A stretch of 62,389 nt of DNA. It comes from an uncultured Bacteroides sp. (lineage in GTDB: Bacteria > Bacteroidota > Bacteroidia > Bacteroidales > Bacteroidaceae). The first letter of the stretch is position 1. The number at the start of each line of letters is the position of its first letter. Where the stretch lies: assembly GCA_947173895.1 (NCBI GenBank), contig CAMWGU010000011.1, forward strand, positions 1-62,389. The letters run 5' to 3'. This document shows, in pieces, positions 26,813 through 35,400 of the stretch. The notes beneath the pieces are model-generated. The model made no database searches. It saw nothing but the letters and a program-made list of their open reading frames with translations, and was not told the origin of the DNA. A program made the translations under genes and the position numbers.

Positions 26813-27373
26813 TTAAACCGTCATTATTTCTTTGTCTTTCTCGGCCAGCAATTCTTCGATCTTAGCGATGTATTTGTCGTGTACTTTTTGAAGTTTGGCT
26901 TCCGTATTCTTTTGTTCATCTTCGGGCATACCTTCTTTTACTGCCTTTTTCAGTGCGTCTATCGCGTCGCGGCGTGCATTTCGTATGCTTACCTTTGCGG
27001 TTTCGCCTTCTGCCTTGCACTGTTTGGCCAGTTGTTTACGCCGTTCTTCAGTCAATGGAGGAATGCCCAGGCGGATAATCTCACCGTTGTTTTCGGGGGT
27101 GATGCCCAGATCGGAATCCATAATTGCCTTTTCAATGATGCGGAACATGCTTTTATCCCATGGCTTGATGGCGATGCTGCGTGCATCGGGGGTAGTAACT
27201 GCGGCTACATTGTTGATGGGAACCATGCTTCCGTAAGAGTCAACCCGGATGCCGTCCAGCAGTCGGGTGCTGGCTTTTCCTGCACGGATGTGTGCCAAGG
27301 ACTCTTCTAAATACATGACGGCCATATCCATTTTCTCTTGTGCTTCGTTGATGCAAGTCTTTGCGTCTGTCAT
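26813..27373 (-). CDS. frr: Ribosome recycling factor
   Basis: At 186 residues it is the usual family length. It starts with a helix of the RRF type ([24 protein letters not shown]), has the [10 protein letters not shown] hinge region and the conserved RNARRDA segment near residue 130, and ends in a long charged helix. It releases ribosomes after termination together with EF-G. It precedes rsgA by 90 bases on the same strand. Confidence 0.96.
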   Translation of the reverse strand: MTDAKTCINEAQEKMDMAVMYLEESLAHIRAGKASTRLLDGIRVDSYGSMVPINNVAAVTTPDARSIAIKPWDKSMFRIIEKAIMDSDLGITPENNGEIIRLGIPPLTEERRKQLAKQCKAEGETAKVSIRNARRDAIDALKKAVKEGMPEDEQKNTEAKLQKVHDKYIAKIEELLAEKDKEIMTV

Positions 27374-27417
27374 ACTGTTTTGTTATTTAAGTTATTAATC
27401 ATTCGTTTTAAGTGAAA

Positions 27418-27448
27418 CAAAAGTAATTTATTTTTTGATTATCTGCAA
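27418..27448 (-). promoter_or_regulatory. Promoter of frr
   Basis: On the minus strand TTG (27446-27448) is followed after 20 bases by TACTTTTG (27418-27425); the frr ATG is about 45 bases downstream. Confidence 0.65.
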
Positions 27449-27621
27449 TAAAAGGGGAATGATTTTATGTCTCGAACAGCCATTTCCGCATTGAAATTAC
27501 GGTGTGGATGCTTCTGTACGGTACCGGTCCGGCTCTGTAATTTTTGTGCTGTCGGTATTGTCGGTACACGTCTTTCAATATGTCGTTGCTGAAACGATAC
27601 TGCCTCCGTTGGCTGATGCAG

Positions 27622-27669
27622 GCGGCTTCATGTGCCAACGAAGCCAATTGCGTTGGCACTCGAAGCCGC
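27622..27669. repeat. 19-bp inverted repeat downstream of pyrH
   Basis: GCGGCTTCATGTGCCAACG and CGTTGGCACTCGAAGCCGC pair with two mismatches over a 10-nt loop. A T-rich tail follows only on the plus strand (TTTCCTTTTT). It may stop pyrH transcripts or be a dispersed element. Confidence 0.65.
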
Positions 27670-27718
27670 TTTCCTTTTTAAGCGCTTTGGATTGGCGGAT
27701 GAGTTATGATAATTAAAA

Positions 27719-28429
27719 TCAGTTGTGCACCAGCGTTCCGATGTTTTCACCGCTCATCACTTTCTTCAGGTTGCCTACGGTGTCCATATCAAAGACGATG
27801 ATGGGCAGGTTGTTTTCCTTGCACATACAGGTTGCCGTGAGGTCCATCACTTTCAGACCGCGTTTCAGTACTTCGTCGTATGTGATGTCGTCGAATTTCG
27901 TGGCGGTGGGATCTTTCTCCGGATCGGCCGTATAAATTCCGTCTACGCGTGTACCTTTCAGCATGACGTCAGCCTCTATTTCGATGCCGCGTAGTGACGA
28001 TCCGGTGTCTGTGGTGAAAAACGGGTTCCCTGTTCCGGCCGACATGATTACGATCTCTCCGTTTTCCATGGCTTCGATGGCTTTCCATTTGCTGTAGAAC
28101 TCGCCAATTGGTTCCATGCGAATGGCTGTCAGTACGCGTGCTTTGGCTCCTGCTGCTCCTAGTGCGGAACTCAGTCCCAGGCTGTTGATGACGGTTGCCA
28201 GCATTCCCATCTGGTCTCCTTTCACACGGTCGAATCCTTTAGAGGCTCCGCTTAGTCCGCGGAAGATATTTCCGCCACCGATTACAATGCCTATTTGCAC
28301 ACCCATGTCGTGTATTTCCTTGATTTGCTGGGCATATTCGCTCAGGCGTTTTTCATCGATACCATATTGCTTCTCGCCCATTAGGCTTTCACCGCTCAGT
28401 TTCAGTAGAATTCTTTTAAATCTTGCCAT
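27719..28429 (-). CDS. pyrH: UMP kinase
   Basis: This 236-residue protein is of the amino-acid-kinase fold: RILLKLSGESLMG at the N-terminus, GIVIGGGNIFRG (about residues 47-58), DQMGMLATVINSL and the nucleotide-binding TGNPFFTTDTG segment. It phosphorylates UMP to UDP. A minus-strand TACCTTTG at 28454-28461 lies about 25 bases upstream and is the likely -7 box. Confidence 0.95.
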   Translation of the reverse strand: MARFKRILLKLSGESLMGEKQYGIDEKRLSEYAQQIKEIHDMGVQIGIVIGGGNIFRGLSGASKGFDRVKGDQMGMLATVINSLGLSSALGAAGAKARVLTAIRMEPIGEFYSKWKAIEAMENGEIVIMSAGTGNPFFTTDTGSSLRGIEIEADVMLKGTRVDGIYTADPEKDPTATKFDDITYDEVLKRGLKVMDLTATCMCKENNLPIIVFDMDTVGNLKKVMSGENIGTLVHN

Positions 28430-28721
28430 ATCGTTTTGCTTTTTAGTTTAGGGCAAAGGTATATAAAAAAACATTCTTTTTCGTTCGGTGTATAAGAAAA
28501 CTTGGCGTTTATAGAGGGAATGTCGGGAAAATGAGGAGTTTTACTTCGGCGGAATAGGTGGAATGCTTTTCTTTTTTGGGAAGAGCATTAAAAAGAACCG
28601 GATGGTAGGGGGCATGTAAATTCGTCTGGAAGCGTCCCGATTTTGTCGCCGTGTTTTTTTATAGCGAACTTTGTTATCGGAAGCGATAGGGCTTGATGGG
28701 AATAAAAAGGGTATCGCATAG
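28430..28721. other. 292-bp spacer between the MATE gene and pyrH
   Basis: Apart from the pyrH -7 candidate at its left end (28454-28461, minus strand), I see no gene or strong structure. Short overlapping frames here lack family features. Confidence 0.5.
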
Positions 28722-30056
28722 TCATTTTTGTCTGGTGCGGATTGTTGGGTGGAAGCCCAATACGGTTCGTCCCATGATGCCTTGTACCACCCCACGCAGC
28801 AGGAGGTAGATGATGAATGCCATCCACAGTGCGTGGTTGCCCATAGATTCTCGGAAACCATAGTAGGTCAGGAAGAAGCTGGCGGCAGCTATGGTCATGG
28901 CTTTCAGCATCAGGTAGGTAGCTGTTGCTCCAATAAAGATTCCGTCGAACAGAAAGGCGGAGAAACCGGCCAATGGGATGGCAAGCACCCAATAGAAGTA
29001 GCTTTCGGATGCCTGAATGACAGCATTATCGTCGGTCAGCAGTCCAAGGAAGGACTGGCCTCCTGTGGCGTATAGCAGGGTGAAGGCGAGCGATATTCCC
29101 GTGCCCCAGCCGAATAGTTGTCTTACGGTCTGCCGGAGGGATTGCTTGTCTTGTGCTCCGATGTGTTTTCCGGTCAATGCCTCTCCGGCGTAAGCAAATC
29201 CGTCCATGATGTAGGAGAACAGGGTGAACAGTTGCATCAGCAGGGTGTTTACCGCTAATACCACTTCACCTTGTGCTGCACCTGCCGAGGTGAAGAAGAC
29301 TGTGACTGCCACCAGGCAGATGGTCCGTAAAAAGATGTCTCGATTTACTTGGAAAAAGCGGAACATGGCTTGCCGGTCGAACAAGGCTTTTCGGTTAATC
29401 TGTCTTGGCAGTCTGCCATAGTGTCGCATCCATAGCAATACGGCTATGAAGAGTCCTGCATATTGGGCTGTCAGGGTGCCGATGGCCACTCCTTCTATTT
29501 TCAGTCCCATGCCGTAGACCAGCAGAAGGCTGACTGCAATATTGACCAAGTTCTGGGTAATGGCTATATACATGGGGAAGCGTGAGTTCTGCATGCCTAT
29601 AAACCATCCGGCAAAGCTGTAAAGTCCCAGTACGGCAGGGGCTCCCCAGATACAGATACGGAAATACCGACTTGCCAGATGTTCTACTTCTCCGTTGGTT
29701 TGGATAAAGGTGAAGGCGATTCTTTCTATGGGGTATTGCAGAAGCAGCAGCAAGCCTGCGATGCATAGCCCTGCTCCGGTCGAGCGAAGCAGCAATCTGA
29801 CGGTCTCGTCCGTATCGTGCCTGCCATACGCTTGCGAGGTCATGCCGCTGGTTCCCATTCTCAGAAAGCCGAAGACCCAATAAATGATATTGAACAGCAT
29901 GCCGCCTACGGCTATGGCTCCGATATAGGAGGCAGATCCTAGGTGGCCTGTGATGGTGACATCTACCAGTCCCAACAGAGGGACTGTGATATTCGATACG
30001 ATGGAAGGCAGTGCTATCCGGAGTATGTCTCGGTTACCTTTGTTCAGTTGGATCAT
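28722..30056 (-). CDS. MATE-family efflux transporter (DinF-like)
   Basis: The start at 30056 (MIQLNKGNRDILRIALPSI) gives 444 residues, the family length. A longer frame from 30320 would add 88 non-homologous residues that overlap birA out of frame. Twelve hydrophobic segments are arranged as two halves. The first helix has the usual IALPSIVSNITVPLLGLVDVTI pattern and the loop HLGSASYIGAIAVG. It is a cation-coupled exporter of drugs or metabolites. It follows birA by 5 bases as the last gene of the yraN-mmcQ-birA operon. Confidence 0.9.
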   Translation of the reverse strand: MIQLNKGNRDILRIALPSIVSNITVPLLGLVDVTITGHLGSASYIGAIAVGGMLFNIIYWVFGFLRMGTSGMTSQAYGRHDTDETVRLLLRSTGAGLCIAGLLLLLQYPIERIAFTFIQTNGEVEHLASRYFRICIWGAPAVLGLYSFAGWFIGMQNSRFPMYIAITQNLVNIAVSLLLVYGMGLKIEGVAIGTLTAQYAGLFIAVLLWMRHYGRLPRQINRKALFDRQAMFRFFQVNRDIFLRTICLVAVTVFFTSAGAAQGEVVLAVNTLLMQLFTLFSYIMDGFAYAGEALTGKHIGAQDKQSLRQTVRQLFGWGTGISLAFTLLYATGGQSFLGLLTDDNAVIQASESYFYWVLAIPLAGFSAFLFDGIFIGATATYLMLKAMTIAAASFFLTYYGFRESMGNHALWMAFIIYLLLRGVVQGIMGRTVLGFHPTIRTRQK

Positions 30057-30061
30057 GTCGG

Positions 30062-30811
30062 TTATAAAATGTAGTACACTTCTTTGAATACATATCGGCG
30101 GATATGTCTGTTGCTGTCTTCCAACAGCAGGTGTCCGTCGGCTTCCACTCCGGCTATGCGGGCAGTGAATTCCCCTTCGGTATCCGCATAGCGGTGCATG
30201 CCTTCCCGGCGGAAGAGTGCATGCAGGTAGTTCCGGACGATGGTGTCTTGTTCTCCTTTTTGCACAGCTTGGTAATAGGTCTTTATCCGTTGCATGATAT
30301 GTGCCAATATTTGTTCGCAATCGTGTTCATTTCCGGTGATTTGTTTCAGCGATACCGGATTGGGAGCATTGCTGCGGAATGTGCTTTGGTTGATATTCAG
30401 CCCTATTCCCGCAATGGTGCGTCCTATGTGCATTCCGTTCAAGTCGTTCTCTATCAGCATGCCGCCTATTTTCTTATCCTTCCAATAGATGTCGTTGGGC
30501 CATTTGATGGAGACGTAGTCTGTCCATTGCTCCAAGGTTTCTTTGACGGCTAGTGAGATGAGTTGTGAAAGGATAAACTGCTTTCGGGCTTCTAGAAAAG
30601 TGGGATATAGCACGAAACTGAAGAGCAGGTTTTTTCCTTTTTCCGATTCCCAGCTGTTACCGCGTTGGCCTTTTCCGGCTGTCTGGAAATCGGCCTGCAC
30701 TACTGTAAATTCGTCTATATCCTCTTGGTCGCTCCAGTGAATTAAGTAATTGTTGGTGGAGTCGGTTTCCGGAATGTGCGATAAAGTAAAAAAATCAGCA
30801 CAATTCATCAT
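30062..30811 (-). CDS. birA: Biotin--[acetyl-CoA-carboxylase] ligase, catalytic-domain form
   Basis: The 249 residues begin at the catalytic domain (ETDSTNNYL, residues 15-23) without an N-terminal DNA-binding domain, so it is a ligase but not a repressor. The biotin/ATP loop GKGQRGNSW, then KWPNDIYW, KIGGMLIE and GIGLNIN are intact. It biotinylates carboxylase carrier subunits. Its start overlaps the MmcQ-like stop by 17 bases. Confidence 0.94.
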   Translation of the reverse strand: MMNCADFFTLSHIPETDSTNNYLIHWSDQEDIDEFTVVQADFQTAGKGQRGNSWESEKGKNLLFSFVLYPTFLEARKQFILSQLISLAVKETLEQWTDYVSIKWPNDIYWKDKKIGGMLIENDLNGMHIGRTIAGIGLNINQSTFRSNAPNPVSLKQITGNEHDCEQILAHIMQRIKTYYQAVQKGEQDTIVRNYLHALFRREGMHRYADTEGEFTARIAGVEADGHLLLEDSNRHIRRYVFKEVYYIL

Positions 30812-31151
30812 ATTCCTTTTTCAGTTTACGGGTGAATTTCTTTAAGACCTCTTCGTATGAATGGTCAATCAGTTTCATAATCAGTGGGGCGTCTATATCC
30901 CCTTTCAGTGATACCTGGTTCCAATGTTTCTTGTTGAAATGATAGGCTCCTTCAATACCTGCATGATATTCCCTCAGTTCCAGTGCATATTCTGGGTCAC
31001 ACTTCAAGCATATCCATTCGGGATTGTCTAGTCCGACACAAGCATACATTTTCCCCATCACTTTGAAAACCAAAGTGACATTATCAAAAGGAAATTCCTC
31101 GGTAGTGGCTTTCTTTTTGATGCAGTAGTCGCGTATTGTTTCTATATCCAT
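30795..31151 (-). CDS. MmcQ/YjbR-family protein
   Basis: The 118-residue protein fits the MmcQ/YjbR double-wing fold: an opening helix with TIRDYCIKKKATTEEFPFD, then LVFKVMGKMYACV, ICLKCDP and HWNQVSL. Members are predicted DNA-binding but the role is not established. It is co-directional with yraN (21-base gap) and overlaps birA. Confidence 0.88.
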   Translation of the reverse strand: MDIETIRDYCIKKKATTEEFPFDNVTLVFKVMGKMYACVGLDNPEWICLKCDPEYALELREYHAGIEGAYHFNKKHWNQVSLKGDIDAPLIMKLIDHSYEEVLKKFTRKLKKEYDELC

Positions 31152-31172
31152 ATATAATATAAGGTATAAAGA

Positions 31173-31538
31173 TTACCATATCGGAGGATAAAAAGCTTCT
31201 TCGATATGCTCGATGGCGTAAGGGGGCTTTTCTCCTACCACGGTGACGATATCAAAGCGTACCGGCAAATCCACCGGAAACTTGCGCAGGTAGGCATCGG
31301 TCGAGGCTATGATCCGTCGGATTTTCTTGTTTGTTACCGCTTCTTCCGGATTGCCATACTGTGTGTTTCTGCGGGTCTTTACTTCTACGATGACCAATTC
31401 ATTTTGATGTTCGGCAATAATATCCAACTCTTTCTTGCCGCAATGCCAGTTCCTGTGTCGGATGATATAGCCTTTCCTCATCAGGTATGCGACAGCAGCT
31501 TCTTCCCCTTCCTTGCCTAATTCATTGTGTTGTGCCAT
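31173..31538 (-). CDS. YraN/UPF0102 family protein
   Basis: The start at 31538 (MAQHNELGKEGEEAAV) gives 121 residues. The nuclease-like core is visible: ELDIIAEHQNELVIVEVKTR carries the Asp and Glu-x-Lys of the restriction-endonuclease fold, after a NWHCGKKE segment. The family is widespread and of uncertain function. It is the first gene of a four-gene operon ending in the MATE transporter and has a good promoter. Confidence 0.9.
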   Translation of the reverse strand: MAQHNELGKEGEEAAVAYLMRKGYIIRHRNWHCGKKELDIIAEHQNELVIVEVKTRRNTQYGNPEEAVTNKKIRRIIASTDAYLRKFPVDLPVRFDIVTVVGEKPPYAIEHIEEAFYPPIW

Positions 31539-31554
31539 CCTTTGTTTTTTTTTG

Positions 31555-31585
31555 CAAATGTACGGTTTTTGCAGCAATATGCCAA
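31555..31585 (-). promoter_or_regulatory. Promoter of the yraN operon
   Basis: The minus-strand TTG (31583-31585) is followed after 20 bases by TACATTTG (31555-31562); the ATG at 31538 lies 16 bases beyond the -7 box. Confidence 0.6.
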
Positions 31586-31679
31586 GTCCTGTTTCTTTGT
31601 TTCGAATGTCGTGAAAGAATTGTGTAGCTATGGAAATACTTTTTATGAATTGTTTCCTGTAAATATGTCTGTCGTAAAG

Positions 31680-31711
31680 TTTGCTTTTTTACAAAAGTTC
31701 CTCTACTTTTG
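31680..31711 (+). promoter_or_regulatory. Promoter of the small gene upstream of tadA
   Basis: TTTG (31680-31683), a 20-base spacer and TACTTTTG (31704-31711) form a full consensus. The -7 box ends only 7 bases before the ATG at 31719, implying an almost leaderless transcript or a later true start. Confidence 0.65.
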
Positions 31712-31718
31712 CATAAGT

Positions 31719-31952
31719 ATGGCGAATAATGGAAAAAAGAGAGTAAAGGTGCCGGCATTTACTCCTAAACGCAAACAGCGTATGGTTTGCTTGATGAGTG
31801 AGGAAGAAGTGCGGATTGTGGATTGTTATCTTAAAAAATACAAGATAACCAATAAAGCACGTTGGTTGCGTGAGACGGTATTGACTTTTATTCATCAAAA
31901 GATGGAGGAGGATTATCCCACTTTGTTTAAAGAACATGACATGCGAAGATAA
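31719..31952 (+). CDS. Small basic protein of unknown function
   Basis: This is a 77-residue lysine/arginine-rich protein (MANNGKKRVKVPAF...) with a C-terminal helical part (SEEEVRIVDCYLKKYKI, then KARWLRETVLTFIHQ) reminiscent of ribbon-helix-helix or small DNA-binding proteins, but I do not recognise a family. The start is uncertain: the promoter sits so close that the in-frame ATGs at 31782 or 31794 are alternatives. Two bases separate it from tadA, so the two are almost certainly co-transcribed. Confidence 0.6.
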   Translation: MANNGKKRVKVPAFTPKRKQRMVCLMSEEEVRIVDCYLKKYKITNKARWLRETVLTFIHQKMEEDYPTLFKEHDMRR

Positions 31953-31954
31953 AG

Positions 31955-32389
31955 ATGGCAGATGATATCTATTATATGAAGCAAGCCTTGCTGGAAGCAG
32001 AGAAAGCAGCCAGGCAAGGAGAAGTGCCGGTTGGAGCGATAGTGGTTTGTCGCGACCGTATCATTGGACGTGGTCATAATTTGACGGAAACATTGAATGA
32101 TGTGACTGCTCATGCTGAAATGCAGGCTCTGACGGCAGCAGCCAATACGTTAGGTGGAAAATACTTGAACGAGTGTACGCTATATGTCACCGTAGAACCT
32201 TGTGTGATGTGTGCCGGGGCTATAGCCTGGGCGCAGACAGGACGGCTTGTTTTTGGAACAGAAGATTCTAAGCGTGGGTATCAAAGGTATGCTCCCAATG
32301 CATTGCATCCAAAAACAATGGTTGTGAAAGGAATGCTTGCCGATGAATGTGCCCAGTTGATGAAAGATTTCTTTAAAAAGAAACGATAG
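31955..32389 (+). CDS. tadA: tRNA-specific adenosine deaminase TadA
   Basis: The 144 residues carry the zinc deaminase motifs HAE (residues 53-55) and PCVMC (82-86), with the TadA-type context VPVGAIVV and GAIAWAQ. It converts A34 to inosine in tRNA-Arg. It marks the last core gene before the defence island; the 110-base gap to the convergent STAND gene holds no obvious terminator. Confidence 0.92.
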   Translation: MADDIYYMKQALLEAEKAARQGEVPVGAIVVCRDRIIGRGHNLTETLNDVTAHAEMQALTAAANTLGGKYLNECTLYVTVEPCVMCAGAIAWAQTGRLVFGTEDSKRGYQRYAPNALHPKTMVVKGMLADECAQLMKDFFKKKR

Positions 32390-32499
32390 TAGTTTATTTT
32401 ACCTCCTCAAATGTAAACTATGCTAAAAATCAGTTCGTTATACAAATATGTCTATTGGTAATAATAGATAAAAATAATGATTGATAGATAAAATTCATC

Positions 32500-35400
32500 T
32501 TATTGTTGTCCCGATCTATCTTGTTTGTGCTTTGGAGATGTATCTGAAATATGCATAGGTTGGATTTCTACAATGTTTCCATCTTCAAATGAATAGGCAC
32601 CAGATAAGTCATAGTTTTTCCCTAAATTTTGATAATTATTTTTCATCCTCAATGACTTCTCGCCGAATGAATAGTATACAAGGGTATATCCAAAATCAGC
32701 AAGGTATTTTACTATATAGTCTTTTCGTATAGCTAAGCCTCTTAATTTTTCAATCCGAATGTTTACAGACACTATTTCATTGTTAGAAATAGCTCTTACT
32801 ACACCTCTCTCTGCTGTGTATAATTTCAGATACTCCATAATATGATGATTTGGTGCACAAACTTCACGAAGCAATGTCTTGGATTCGTCTAAGCCGAAAA
32901 CGTTTTCTTGCAATTGGGCTTCATATGACAATTGCAAAGTAAAACCAGGTCCTTCGTGTCTATGTTTCTTTTCCCATTCATCTCGTTGCCGAATATAGGT
33001 TTCAGCCCAAGGATATTCGTTCCACAAATAATCCGTACTTCCGTTTCTACATTCTGGCATCCATCTCCCATGGAAATTCTGTTCTTTAGCCCATCCCTTG
33101 TAGGCACTCAATTCCTCTTTCTTAATGAAACCTGCATTAGAATAAAGAAAAAGATCTTTAATTGTGCCATCTATAACTTCCGTTTCATGCCCATCATAGC
33201 ACATAAGTATCACCCACTCTCCATCAGTCTCGTCTTTCAACAATAACCGTGGAGCAGGCAATGGAAATACATTATCCATCCACGTTTTATTATCAATATC
33301 ATCCACTTCCTCTAATGAATCGACATTGAAATGTATCAAATCGTCTTCTTTCTCATTTGTAATTGTTGGGTCTATTGTGGAATATTCACGAGTAAACCAT
33401 GGGTAAGGTTGTGCTGCCATATCTTTTTGTTTTGGAATATTTGAACTAAAATACCTGTCTTTAGACACAGAACAATAGTCACATAGTAATGCATCTGTCT
33501 TATGCAAAGCCATCCAAAGATATTTTTTACCAAAACGTTCCATTTTATTGTCATATCTTGATTGGTTATATATATCCTTGTCCAAATCTCCAAGTTCATC
33601 ATCCCAACCATATTCGTTCATAATGATATTTGCCATTATATTTCTAATGTCTTGCAAAGGAATTGATAGATACTCATTACCTTCCCTCTTATAGAATACG
33701 GGGCTGTCGCTATAAGAATTAGAGCCAAGTATATATCTGTTAAAATCTGAAAAACCGCATAATGTGTAATACAATCTTTCAGAACCATCAGACGAACCAA
33801 AAAAAGTTTTATCGTCATCCAATCGTGATGATATTGAGGAATAAGGATTCTCTGTCATGAAGGGGATTTTTATTTTTCCCAAAAAAGTATTGTCCCCATT
33901 TAAGTAATCCGCATATTGTAAAATCAACATTGTCCATTGTCTGACTAATATATTGGACGGAGCTTGTCCTTCTGTATAAAATACAGCAAGCAGCATACTT
34001 GCAATATCAGCACATTCCATGGTATCTCTCTTTCTCAACAAATGGCCGTAAATAGCGCACACTATTATTTCTACAACATACAAGTCATTACACTGTGCAA
34101 ATAGTTCTATGGCATCCCGTGCGGATTGTGGATATCTGTCGAACAATGCGACCAAATGCCTTAACAACCTTCCTCTGACAAAGGGATGGGTAGATGTGCA
34201 CATCCACCCCAACAATATTAAATATTTGTGAGTGTCTTTTTCTGTTATATCTATCTCAATAAAGCCATCTACTTTATAATACGAAAAATAGTTGAATATA
34301 CCGTTTACTGCCGTCGTCCATTTTTTGTCTCTTATGGATATTTTTTCGTTCATCAGTTTCTTATGTGCCATAAAGAATACTTCTTTTGGCAATATGGTTA
34401 GTAAATTACGCAATATACCTAATGAGAAAACCTGTTGTTCTACCATCCACCTGAATACTAAATCATTGTTGCTTGTACGATAATGCAGGCTATCGAACAA
34501 GATGTTCAACAGATTCTGATGTGCAAGCAAATCCCTATTCAACAATTCTGGCATAAGCGACCATTCCGAAAGTAAGGCGGCAAGGAAACGCCTGTACAGA
34601 AAATGTTGCTTACATTCCGACTTCTCTATCACAAAATCCACTTTTGCATCATTCTTCATTTTGCATTTACAAAAAGCGTCAGCCATTAGAAAGTCACCTA
34701 TCTTTTGGAACCCAAACATTAGTCTTTCACCATCCATTCCAGTTTCCAGCAAAAGATTCTCTTTAATAGTCCAATATAGTAGACTACTACTCCATGTCCT
34801 GTTTCGGCATAATTGGTCTGCATAAAATCTAGCCTTTTCTCTTGGTACATCCTGACATGAATTATAGAACAGTGAATACATTGCCAGTTTGTCCAACAAC
34901 TTTCCTGTCACATTTCGGTGAGGATCTTCGTCAACTCCATCTGAAACCGTAATATTCCTATAACCTATATACTTTCGATAAAGTTCTATATAAGAAAAAT
35001 CACGTTCCATAAAACTAAAGTCCTGATTCACAACCTGACAGAAAATATTTAGAAACAGTGGATTTGTGAATTCCCTCAGAAAACGGTTACGAATAGAACC
35101 ATCTTCATCCTTTATCTTGTAATGGACAAAGTATTTCCCAGTCGCTTCATGTACGCGTGAACCAAATCCCTCCATAGACGCTTGTTCCCAATTCCCAAAA
35201 ATACTAGAAGATTCAAAGTCTCCATTTCTGTATGTAACGATTACACGCAGATTCTTTAATTCATTTACCTTTGACTCCACGTTTCTTAACGCTGTATTCC
35301 AAAAAACATCTGTTGCACCCTCGTTGATGGCATCAATGAGGATGAGGGCGTTTGAATGTTGTTCTTCCATAGCATCATCCAAATCTTCCAACGATTTGCT

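Larger units (their letters stand above)
27374..27718. other. 345-bp spacer between pyrH and frr
   Basis: It holds the frr promoter and a long inverted repeat (27622-27669) but no gene I can support. frr often follows pyrH closely in other genomes; here a repeat-bearing spacer separates them. Confidence 0.6.

Noticed and set aside
28722-30320. The 532-codon version of the MATE transporter
   Set aside because: The first 88 codons overlap birA out of frame and have no membrane-protein character; the start at 30056 fits the family.
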